Source: Jaltomata sinuosa (Eukaryota; Streptophyta; Magnoliopsida; Solanales; Solanaceae). Taken from it: a stretch of 64,000 bases of DNA. Position numbers and translations under genes: made by a program. The stretch lies in NCBI GenBank assembly GCA_003996215.1, contig QJPP01001423.1, positions 1 to 64,000 of the forward strand. Reading direction: 5' to 3'. A model generated the notes under the pieces. It was not told the DNA's origin. It saw nothing but the letters and a program-made list of their open reading frames with translations, and made no database searches. How positions within the stretch are numbered: position 1 is the first letter of the stretch; each line of letters opens with the position of its first letter. This document shows, one piece after another, positions 54,971 to 64,000 of this stretch.

Positions 54971-55018
54971 CATCGTGTCGCAATGTTAAATCAAGCGCTT
55001 CTTGGGAGGCAACCCAAG
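54971..55018 (+). ncRNA. Two-hairpin motif, element C
   Basis: Stem 1 CATCG/CAATG (54971-54975 with 54981-54985, one C-A mismatch, loop TGTCG). Linker TTAAATCAAGCGCTT. Stem 2 CTTGGGAGGCAACCCAAG (55001-55018), perfect. As in B it survives right at the edge of a pol deletion. Confidence 0.6.
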
Positions 55019-56477
55019 TGATTTTGATTTTGTTTTACTTCACTTTTTTTGTTTTTGGTGTGTAGGAATGCACAAGATCAGAAAAAAATGTAAATTGTTC
55101 ATAAGAGGTCACTGGAGTGGACCTCTGCCACATTTGTAGACCACAAGTTCGACCTGTGGCACGCAGGTGGAGTGCAGTCCTCAAGCATAACACCTAAAAA
55201 GAAAATCTAAAAAATGGGCATTTGTGCTATACTTGTGGAACACAGGTAGTAACCTATGCAGGTATAACACAGGTTCAAAATAGTGTACCTAGGCAAAGTT
55301 TTTGAAAAATTTATCACCTGCATGAAACGTGCGGCTCCCAAGACAGGCCTATTGACCGACCCAACCCAATGGCTAACCCGTGACTTTTTTTATTCCTCAA
55401 AACCCTTAACACCTATTTTCCCTCACTTCTTCACCATTTATACACACATAAACCTCCATTAACAACATACTGTTAAATCTTCTTTCCCCTTCTCCTACAA
55501 TCATCACCATAACACCACCGCCGGTCAGCCAACCATCACTGACACTGTCATTCTATGATAAAGTGTTACACCTACCACTGTTAAAGTCCAAAGCTCAAAT
55601 TTTTGCTCACCTACTTCACTCTTACACTCTTTTGGTATGCTCCTTTAACTTTGAGTCATGATTTTTGCTATTTGGGAGTGGTTTTATTAAAGCATGCTAC
55701 TTGATATCCCCATTCCCCAAAGTGCTTAGTTTTGATTTGTGAAGTTTAATTTTAGGTATGTTGTTCTCATAATAGATGTTAAAATGGTGGATTGAGTTGA
55801 TTTTTTCCAAAGCATATTTGTTTAAAGCTGATTCGTGATGTGAAACTTTAGTTGGGGATGAAGTCTGAGTAACCCTGCTTATTGTGATGCATGTTTTAGC
55901 CCTATGATAAATTGAGTGATATCATTCCTAAGGAAAAATCGTCATTGCATTTGAGTTTTGGTCTGATTGTGCTCATGTTATGGTTGATAAAATATATTGT
56001 TTGGTGAGCGCTTTGGTTGAGTGTGACTGATACATGTGCATCATGTAGATGGTGTCAAATGAATGAGCTTGTGGCTTATTAATTCCCGATGATAGATGAG
56101 GTGACGTTCTTCTTAAGGTTAATCATCGAGTTGTTTTTAAAATGTGAAAAGTGTCAGTGCTTTTGAGGCTAAGCCTTCGAGGAAGTCTGAGTACTTTTTA
56201 GGTCATGGTTGTGGTCAAAAATATGCTTGAGTGTTGAATTGATGAAAGTTTAGGAATGGGAGTACACTATGGAACACCTGCAGAATGCAAGTGCTGCCTT
56301 GTGAACCACAGGTGTAACGCAAGTCTAGGCAGAAGGTTATCATTCACTACTTAGCACTTGTGTGTCACCTACGGCTTGCAAGTATCCACCTACGAGATGC
56401 AAGTGTAATGCAAGTACGGCCAGTGAACGTACAGGCTACTATCTCAGACCTGCATTACACCTGTGAGTCGCAGGTCC
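55019..56477 (+). promoter_or_regulatory. Palindromes, CT-rich leader and intron-like start, element C
   Basis: No gene. Words like CACCTGTG...CGCAGGT cluster at 55125-55330 and 56270-56465. TTGACCGACCCAACC is at 55352-55366. The CT-rich leader (55385-55634) ends at a weaker donor, TTTTG|GTATGC. Downstream are two copies each of GAAGTCTGAGTA (55860, 56182) and ATGATARAT...AAGG (55900-55933, 56085-56118), as in B's intron-like segment. The acceptor and env-position ORF are lost: the sequence joins the 3' LTR directly at about 56477. Confidence 0.4.
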
Positions 56478-57810
56478 ATATAAGCTGGTAATCTAGCAAC
56501 TTATTTAGCTCTTAAGTATAAATTATTGCCTCAATCTTATGCTATGTAGTAGGATTTTATGCCTTTTGTTCTCGTATATGTAGGCATTCTTAGTATTTGA
56601 GGATGAGAGCGTAATTGAACCTAAATATGCAAGAAAGGGGAGCAAAATCCCAAGTTACAAGTTAAGGAAGGATGTCACCTACTGATTGGAAGTTGCATGA
56701 GACCTGCATCATGTAAGTGCTCACCTGCAAAATATAAGTGAGATGCAAATTAGGAGGCAGGCCATTGGAGCTGACTATCAGCACCTGCGAGCCGTGGATG
56801 CAAACCTATGGACGCAGGTCTAGCACAAGTATCTCAAAGGGAAATTTCATCCAGAAACTCCAAGCATGTTTGGGGGGTTTTCAATGACCTTTTTTGGGGA
56901 TCTGTGCATAATTATTCTCATAGAATTTTCCAGATTTAGATCAATTATATTACACTTAGTGGAGGGTACAATTCTAGTTCTTCTTCTTCCTTGAGCAAAA
57001 ACTCCATTGTTGAATACAAAAGGCTTGGGTTTGAATCAAATAATTCATTATAGAAGGAATTGAAGTTCATCGAATTGGTATAATTTCTTTTCCTAAACTT
57101 ATGAGCAGCTAATTTCTTATCTAGGGATGTATGCGTGATGGGTGTGTGAGTTTATGATTGGGTATTAACTATTCATGCTTAGAATTGATTATTATATATG
57201 GACCTATTGAATTCTTCGAGTTTTAATTATAAAATTAATGATTGCAAACATTGATTTAATTCTCTAAATTTGATCTTGCTTGACAGAGAGGGTTGAATTT
57301 GGGTAAGAATTCATGGTATGGATTTTGGGTTTCCCATCAAACGGTTGAGGCTAGAGATCAACCCACTTAAGCTATTTTGTTGGTTTGTTATTAAAGATTT
57401 GGAGTTCGAGAGAATCCAAAGTAAATATTCTTTGAGGTTTGAGAAACAATTAGCATACTTAAAATTAAGGCTATCCATATTGTAATCAATTCAAAGTTGA
57501 GTGATTAATCCCAATTATGATTGAACACCCCATTGAAAGCACACCCCTAGTTTTCCAAACTCAATTATTCATCAATTGTGTTAGCATTACATGTTGCTTA
57601 CTCTTGTTTCAAATTACTTGCTTACACACATCCCCTAATTTACTTTATTGTAAATCTTGACAATGTGCATGCTTAGTATGACTTGATACATGAAATTTGG
57701 CTAATCAATCCTAATCCCTATGGGATTTGACCTCGACTCCTAAGTTAGGTAATTATTTTGCAAATAACTGTTTTTTCCTCCTTCATCGGAGAGTGCCTTT
57801 GGACATAGCA
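56478..57810 (+). repeat. 3' LTR of element C
   Basis: About 1333 bp. The first bases are AT in place of TG (ATATAAGCTGG), and it ends GGACATAGCA. It matches 41147-42352 plus the inverted 43022-43155, which totals about 1340 bp, and so confirms the inversion. No polypurine tract precedes it. Confidence 0.8.
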
Positions 57811-58377
57811 AATATTCAATACAAAGCAAAGAGTTGAAGAAAGGTTTAAGAAATTCTCAATTAAAGCTTCCAATCTTTACTCTAATGGTGTATGGTGCTT
57901 GAGCCTTTCTCTCTAAGATTGCCAAAGAAAAATGATAGGTCAAATATAGGTTTCTAAGAGATTTAGATGAGTTTTATGTAGATTGGGGATTAAATTTGTG
58001 AAATTCCAAAGTTGCCCAGAAGCTACCAAAATCCTTCATCGCAAGCGCGGTCATACCCATGCAATCGCAATAGGTCGACTTTCTATATATCATGATTGCG
58101 ATATTATTCCATGCAATCACGATTCTCCGAATTCCATTGATCGCGATCGTAGCACTATTCCTCGCAATCTCGAAGAGCAATTTTCTGTCAATTCCTTGAC
58201 TTCTTCATTTTAGCTCTATTTTGACTTATTTTCACTTGATTCCTCTCCTAATCACTTCTAAATCACATAAAACTGTAAAATAAAAATAAATCATATCAAA
58301 TGCACTATTTTTATCACTTTAGGAAGCAAAAATCTAAGCTTAAGAGCTAAATAAGTTGGTAAAATACTAAGTTATCA
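57811..58377 (-). repeat. Inverted Athila-type LTR fragment
   Basis: On the minus strand it starts TGATAACTTAGTATTTTACC and then ACTTATTTAGCTCTTAAG, like the LTR starts of B and C. It has its own palindromic words (ATCGCGATCG, CAATCGCG-like, 58030-58190). 567 bp, cut on both sides: by element C at 57810 and by the E LTR at 58378. No coding sequence. Confidence 0.65.
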
Positions 58378-59169
58378 TAAGGCGTGAGAAAGGATGGAAT
58401 TCTTTCACTATGGTAGCCTTACATACCTCAAGTTCTCCAAAGTGTGATGGAGAACTTGCAAATTCTAATCTGTAGACTTAGAGAATGATTCCTTCGGCGA
58501 ATACTAGGGTTCATATCTAGAAACATATTAGAACCCTTAAGCTAGGGCTAAGAATCGATCATTTATCATGGAGGATGGTAAAATTACTTTCCTAGCCTTG
58601 AGAAGATGAACCACGTAACATAGGGTTGAGAGAATGAGTCTGCACTTAAAAAATAATGAGAAAATAACAAAGGACTCTTTATATAGTCGCCTGGAATTTA
58701 TGGTTTTATTGGCAGTTCTACGGACTGTAGACTAATCTATGAACCATAGTCCAAACTGTAGAATTCTTGTAAGAATTTTTGAGTTTATGGACTAACTTTT
58801 ACAGGTGGGATCTATGGACCATACTTGTGGTTTACGAACCATTTATCGAGTCATAAGTTTTATCTGAGAATTTGACACTTCTCTAAATTGAAAGTATGAT
58901 TTAATATTACAGACTGTAGAATGGTGATTATAGACTGTCTTGTCATTTGTTCTTTTACCTTTGGATTCTGACATCCCTGAGATCATTTTCTATGACTTAA
59001 AGTATGGACCGTACTTGGGAGTTGGGTTTCTTTAGAGGTCACTCTACAGTTTTTCTACGAATCGTGAAAGGGGATTACAGTCTGTAGAAGTGATCGTAAT
59101 TCCCTGGAACAGACTGCAACAAATTTTAAAATGTTGTCAAAATGCTAGTTTAGGATTCGAGGTCTTATA
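58378..59169 (-). repeat. 3' LTR of chromovirus E, truncated
   Basis: Starts TATAAGACCTCG at 59169 (TG mutated to TA), directly after the polypurine tract AAGGGGGATATAT (59184-59170). Palindromic words around TACGGACTGTAG cluster at 58720-59110, upstream of the minus-strand TATA box ACTATATAAAGAG (about 58675-58687). The downstream part of the LTR is missing. Confidence 0.7.
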
Positions 59170-59184
59170 ATATATCCCCCTTAG

Positions 59185-59480
59185 GATTATTCATCCTCGA
59201 ATGAATATCAAATCTAGAATGAAATAATAAAAGAAAGAAACTTAAACTATTTTTTTAAACTGAATTTATTACCAAACTGAACTTATTATCAAGGACTAAA
59301 CTTATTATCAAGGATTGAACTTGCACTAGCCTCAAGGTCACAACCAAAACATAGGAAGGCACAAGGCACGAACATAAATGCAGAACTAAAACACTCAAAC
59401 ACAATACATAGGTGCTGAATCTAAAATAAGAGAAGGAATATTACCTTTGGCATCTTTTTCCTGACGAGTGAATAAATGTG
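59185..59480 (-). other. 3' untranslated region of chromovirus E
   Basis: About 300 noncoding bases between the chromodomain and the polypurine tract, with repeated ACTTATTATCAAGGA-like words (59270-59320). No gene. Confidence 0.5.
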
Positions 59481-60810
59481 GGTATCTAACTATCTTCCTT
59501 GGCTTCCCACGTAGCCTTTTTAACAAACTTATTCATCCATAAGACCTTCATTGATGCTACCTCTTTGGTTCTCAACTTGTAAACCTGACGATCAAGAATT
59601 TTAACCAGAACCTCTTTGTAAGACAAGATATCCTTTACCCCAACACTTTCCATAGGCACAATGAGTGAGGGGTCACCCACACACTTCTTAAGCATGGAAA
59701 TGTGAAATATTGGATGTACACCTACTAGCTCTGTGGGTAGCTCTAACTCATAAGCCACATTACTAGCCCCCCTTGAAATCCAATACCAACCAATATAACA
59801 GCGACTAAGTTTCCCTTTCTTCCCAAATTCCATCACACCCTTCATGGATGAAACCTTCAAGTTAACCAAATCGTCAACTTTAAACTCTAAATCTCCTTGC
59901 CTTATGTCAGTATAGGACTTTTGGAGGCTCTACGCAGTCCTCAACCTTTCCTGAATGGTCTTAACCTTCTCCATAGCTTTATGAAGTAAGTCTTTCCCTA
60001 TAAATTCTTCTTCACAAACCTCAAACTAACCAATCAAAGATCTACACCGCTGCCCATAAAGATCCTCATATAGAGCCATCTAAATACTGGAGTGATAACT
60101 ATTGTTGTATGTGAACTCTATGAGAGGCAAATGGACGTCCCAATTCCCTTTGAAATTTATAACACAAGCTCTTAGAATATCCTCAAGAGTCTTAACAGTG
60201 TGCTCAGCCTCGCTGTCGGTCTGCAGATAAAAAGTGATACTAAGGTTCACCCTCGTATCCAAACCTTTACGAAAGGAATTCCAAAACTGGGCAGTGAACT
60301 AAGCACCGCTCTTTGATATGATGCACAATGGGACTCTATAAAGTCTGACTATCTCACGAATATACTACTAGCATAACCCTCCACAGAGTATGTTGTCTTT
60401 ACTAGCAAGAAATGAGCTGACTTTGGTCAATGGTAGACCTATTATGAAATTCGTATTGATCATCTCCTACGTCCACTCAGGGAGGGTTATATTCTGACCC
60501 ATATCGCCTAGCCTTTGGTGCTCAACCTTAACCTGCTGACAATTAGAACAGTTAGTAACAAAATTTGTGATGTTCCTCTTCATACCATTCCACCAATAGA
60601 CTTCTCTCAAGTCATAGTACATTTTCATGGAACTTGGGTGAATCAAATATTTGGAACTATGTGTTTCTACTATAATTCTATATTCGAGACCATCCATATC
60701 GAGAACATATAACCTACCTTGGTACCTCAAAACACAATCTCCCCCTTGTTCGAAAGCCATCACCTTCTGTTTGTGGACTTTTTCCTTTAGATAGAGCAAG
60801 ATGGGATCAC
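59470..60810 (-). pseudogene. Integrase and chromodomain, chromovirus E
   Basis: Read leftwards: zinc finger HSSKYLIHPSSMKMYYDLRE and NCSNCQQVKVEHQR with both Cys pairs intact (60680-60540), IN core traces with QFWNSF and VNLSITFYLQTDSEAEHTVK carrying the catalytic Glu (60300-60190), FKGNWDVHLPLIEFTYNNSY, then SSMKGVMEFGKKGKLSRCYI (59860-59800) and the chromodomain: ILSYKEVLVKILDRQVYKLR, VASMKVLWMNKFVKKATWEA. At least four stops or shifts separate these blocks. Confidence 0.8.
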
Positions 60811-62110
60811 TATTCTATTTTTCTTTAACTTCAACCACTAGATATGATTCCGCTCCATTCTTCATAAGTAAACCACTGTCCTCAGAGTCTAATAGATAAA
60901 CTCCCAAACATGCAAACCTATTCACATCCTTTGCTAATTCTCTTTTTTCTTCTTCTACATGAGAGATACTCCCTATAGACAACCTACTAAGAGCATCAAC
61001 AACCACATTATCCTTACCTAGGTGGTAGAGAATACTCATATAATAACCCTTGAGCAGTTCGAGCCACCTTCTCTTCCTGAGATTCAGCTCCTTCTAGCTG
61101 AAAACATATTGTATACTCTTATGAGTTGTGAACACATCAACATACATTCCATAAAGATAATGGCATCGTATTTTAATGCGAATTCCGATGCTGCCAACTC
61201 AAGATCATGAGTCAAATAGTTTTCCTCATGGTTCTTAAGCTATCTGGAAGCATAAACTATAACCTTACCAGTTTGCATCAAAACACAACCAATGCCCACT
61301 CTGGACGCATCATAATATACCACAAGATGATCAGTTCCCTCTGGTAGGGTCAACACTAGAGCAGTAGTCAAATGAGTTTTCAACTCTCAGAAGCTTCTCT
61401 CGTAAGCTTAAGACCATTGAAACTTGACCTTTTTTGGGTCAACCTAGTCAAAGGGGCAGCAATAGATGAAAATCCTTCCACAAACCATTTGTAATAGCCA
61501 GCCAAACCCAAGAAACTCCTAATATTAGTCAGGGTTATGGGTTTGGGCCAATTCATTACTACCTCAATTTTTTTAGAGTCAACCTGAATACTATCACTAA
61601 TATGTCCTAGAAATGCCACAGACTTCAGCCAAAACTCACACTTTGAAAACTTGGCATACAACTGACGGTCCTTAAGTGTCTGACGAATAAATCTGAGGTG
61701 ATTAGCATGATCCTCCTCACTATGGGTATATTAGGATATCGTCAATGAATACTATAACAAACATATCAAGGTACTACTTAAGCGCTTTATTTATGAGGTC
61801 CATAAATATTGTAGGAGCATTAGTCAAATTTAAGTACATGACAAAAAACTCAAAGTGACCATAACAGGTCCTAAAAGTTGTCTTAGGAATATCACTTTCT
61901 CTAACTTTCAATTGATGATAGCCAGATCTGAGGTCTATGTTAGAGAAATAGGTAGCACCTTGAAGCTAGTCAAATAGGTCATCAATTCTAGGAAGAGGAT
62001 ACTTATTTTTTATGGTGACATTGTTCAACTGACGATAGTCAATACACATCCTAAGAGAACTATCTTTCTTACGCATGAAAAGGACTGGAGCACCCCAAGG
62101 TGAGACACTT
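60811..62110 (-). pseudogene. Reverse transcriptase and RNase H, chromovirus E
   Basis: RT begins near 62110 with the HLGVPFLFMRKKDSSLRMCI-type region, YPLPRIDDLFD then a stop (about 61990), an SNIDLRSGYHQ-type segment, FIDDILIYP then a stop (about 61755-61725), and CEFWLKSVAFLGHI with the thumb region (61661-61380). RNase H traces lie at 61380-61060. It ends with MSILYHLGKDNVVVDALSRL (61039-60980) and a linker to integrase. Catalytic residues can be read but the frame is broken repeatedly. Confidence 0.75.
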
Positions 62111-62860
62111 GGTCAGATGAATCTCTTAGAAAGGAGATCTTTCAAGTGTTCTATTAATTCTTTTAACTCAGCTAGAGTCATTCTATATGGAGGAATAGAG
62201 ATAGGTTGAATAACGGGAAAGACATCTATTTCAAAGTCTAGATTCCCTATTAGGAGAAATATCATGGAGGTCATTGGGAAATACTTTTGGGAACTCATTC
62301 ACAACTGGAACAGACTGAAGGGGTGGAGTTTCAGGATTAGAGTCTCTAACCCCAACTAAGTGGGAAAAACACCCCTTGGAAACAAACTTTATGACATTAA
62401 GGTAAGAAATGAATCGACCCTTTGGCACAACTAGAATAACTACCCACACTAAGACTGGCTCATCTTGAGACTTGAACTTTACAACTTTGGTTCTACAATA
62501 AACTGAGGCATAGCATGAATATATCTAGTTCATGCCTAGAATAATATCAAAATCCATCATGTCTAACTCGACTAAGTCAGTTGTGGTGTCTTTATGATGG
62601 ACTAACACAGTGCAGTTTTTATAGACTCTCTTAGCCACTATAGACTCACCAACAGGAGTAGAAAAAATAAATGGTCTAAAAGTTGTTCGAGGCAGATTCC
62701 AAACTTTATAGTAGTATACAGGGTCACAAATGACAAAGTAGCACCCGGATCAAGTAGAGCATAAACATCAACACAAAAAACCTTTAACATACTAGTAACA
62801 ATGTCTAGCAAATCTTTATGATCCTGGCAGCTGGACATAGCATACATATGGTTCTAAACC
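62111..62860 (-). pseudogene. Protease and PR-RT linker, chromovirus E
   Basis: MYAMSSCQDHKDLLDIVTSM then YALLDPGATLSFVT (62770-62730), the aspartic protease site in the DPGA form also seen in chromovirus A. A LGMN-like segment lies near 62520, then the linker with LQSVPVVNEFPKVFPNDLHD and the RT start PYRMTLAELKELIEHLKDLL. Confidence 0.75.
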
Positions 62861-64000
62861 CCAGTTGTTCCTAATAAAGTACCTTTTTGGGCAATCGGCC
62901 TGCTGGAGCTGCTGGTATGGTAGACTGAGCTCTAATTTTACCATAGCTCTGCCTTATAGACGGACAATCCCTTAAGAAGTGGCCCTGTTAGCAGCACCCA
63001 AAGCATCAATTCCTGCCATAACAACATTCACCCAAATGGTTCTTACCATACTTTCTGTATCATGGATATCGAGTAATCCTCTGTGCCACACTACCCTGAG
63101 TCTGAGAACCCTGAGCTCTAAAATTTTGACTACTCTGTAACTTTTGATTATCCCTAGTTCTAGAAGCAGGTGCACTAGTTATTGATGGTGCAGGTCTAGA
63201 CGACCTCCTATGAAAGAATGACTTATTCCCATTTCCATGTCTCTATTGATTAGTCCCATGACCTACTGTTGAGCTTATACCATAAGCCTGAAATGTCCAT
63301 ACCATTGATCAATAGTGCACCCTTGCACTCTTTCTTCACGTGTTTACCAATTCCAAACACAAACTTCCTCATCATTGCCCTCGTCTCGAACACCATCTCT
63401 GGAGCATAGCAATACAGTTGAGTGAACTTGAGTCCATATTCTTTTACGCTCATGGTACCTTGTTTGAGATTTACAAACTCTTTTGTCTTGGCCTCACTTA
63501 ATTCCTGAAGGAAGAAATTTTTTAAGGAATGCATCCATGAAGTCATCCCAAATAGAAAGGGATGTATCTCCACCACGCCTCATATACCACTGGTCATACA
63601 AAACATTTATTGTATCCTTAGGCTGATAGGAAGCGAGTTCAACTCCCTCTGTCTCTATAGCATGAATCACTTTCAATATTTTCTGTACTTTGTCAATGAA
63701 ATTATGAGGTTCCTTATTAGCTTTGGACCCTAGGAACACTGGTGGGTTCATTTGGAGTAATTCCCTTATCCTTAAAGCACCTGACGGGTCATGTGAGCTA
63801 CAGCTGGTAGGTAACATGCGCTAGCATCTAGATTGAGATGCTATTAACTAAGTAAGCATCTGAATAGCTCCCCTAAACTCTACATCAGAAGTAGCAGTGC
63901 AGGGAGGTTGAGGAGAAAGTGTCACCAAAACTCTCACCATGCTAGTTAGTGTAGTTTGAGCTCTAACACTAACATCCTGATCTGACGAGCGAGCTCAGTT
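62861..64000 (-). pseudogene. gag: gag, chromovirus E (start outside window)
   Basis: From the right: EFRGAIQMLT (about 63880), MNPPVFLGSKANKEPHNFID, WDDFMDAFLKKFLPSGIK, and after a shift KTKEFVNLKQGTMSVKEYGL and FVFGIGKHVKKECKGALLIN (63576-63290). This is the retrotransposon gag capsid domain of chromoviruses. A basic linker and a zinc knuckle with a stop in place of its second Cys-region codon (QGHFLRDCP, about 62990-62940) end it. Frameshifts lie near 63500 and 63240. Confidence 0.8.

Larger units (their letters stand above)
41147..57810 (+). mobile_element. Athila-like element C with inversion and nested element B
   Basis: 5' LTR (41147-42352 plus an inverted piece), inverted primer site and gag start (42353-43155), gag middle (43156-43522), element B (43523-53269), gag end and PR (53270-54933), two-hairpin motif (54971-55018), leader-like region, 3' LTR (56478-57810). 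RT, RNase H, integrase and the env-position ORF are absent. It sits in the RT of chromovirus D. The flanks (ATAGT left, AATAT/ATATT right) are too unclear to call a target duplication. Confidence 0.8.
58378..64000 (-). mobile_element. Chromovirus E, 3' part, running off window
   Basis: Minus-strand Tekay/Del-like element: gag (64000-62870), PR, RT, RNase H, integrase, chromodomain (to about 59470), polypurine tract, partial LTR (59169-58378). Related to chromovirus A in gag, zinc knuckle and chromodomain. The 5' LTR and primer site lie right of the window. Many stops and frameshifts. Confidence 0.85.

Noticed and set aside
1..64000. Endogenous pararetrovirus (caulimovirus) sequence
   Set aside because: Every RT-RNase H block is linked to integrase and/or LTRs in Ty3/gypsy order; no movement-protein or caulimovirus coat motif was seen.

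Overview
The window is a plant nuclear repeat block made entirely of nested LTR retrotransposons. I found no host gene, no tRNA or rRNA gene and no bacterial-type feature. Two Ty3/gypsy lineages alternate. The first is chromoviruses (Tekay/Del-like), with an initiator-Met primer site, gag with a CCHC knuckle, PR-RT-RNase H-integrase and a chromodomain at the end of pol. The second is Athila-like elements, with a primer site matching the 3' end of tRNA-Asp, Athila-type gag/PR/IN, a long region after pol with an extra ORF, and LTRs of 1.3-1.6 kb. The style of the LTRs suggests a dicot, probably Solanaceae, and pericentromeric heterochromatin; both are inference.

Layout. 1-6199: tandem array of a short Athila-derived element (minus strand), LTR-internal-LTR-internal, inserted in the gag of a plus-strand chromovirus (called A). 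6200-11590: rest of chromovirus A with a broken 3' LTR. 11591-20119: 5'-truncated Athila-like element A (plus), RNase H to 3' LTR. 20120-23486: minus-strand chromovirus F (LTR and integrase end). 23487-35985: LTR of chromovirus H (minus), split by the complete minus-strand chromovirus G (23976-33566, both LTRs about 2.2 kb, near-identical 5-bp target duplication). 35986-39105: decayed LTR and leader pieces. 39106-41146: integrase to RT of a minus chromovirus (D), perhaps the other half of F. 41147-57810: Athila-like element C (plus), with an internal 0.8 kb inversion and element B (43523-53269) nested in its gag. 57811-58377: inverted Athila LTR piece. 58378-64000: minus-strand chromovirus E, running off the window.

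No element has intact genes. G comes closest, with a 513-codon RT reading frame whose catalytic motifs are present. A, B and C lack different parts: A its 5' half, B all of pol, C its RT to integrase and its env-position ORF.

Most interesting is the non-protein architecture of the Athila-like elements. A two-hairpin motif follows pol in A (twice), B and C and recurs after the env-position ORF of A; its stems carry compensatory base changes. Behind it lie, in the same order in A, B and C, a cluster of palindromic words, a pyrimidine-rich leader and a splice donor; A and B also have an acceptor directly before the ATG of the env-position ORF. This looks like an internal, spliced transcription unit. 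Further hairpins sit at the start of the 3' noncoding region and at a fixed 22-23 nt from the 3' LTR.
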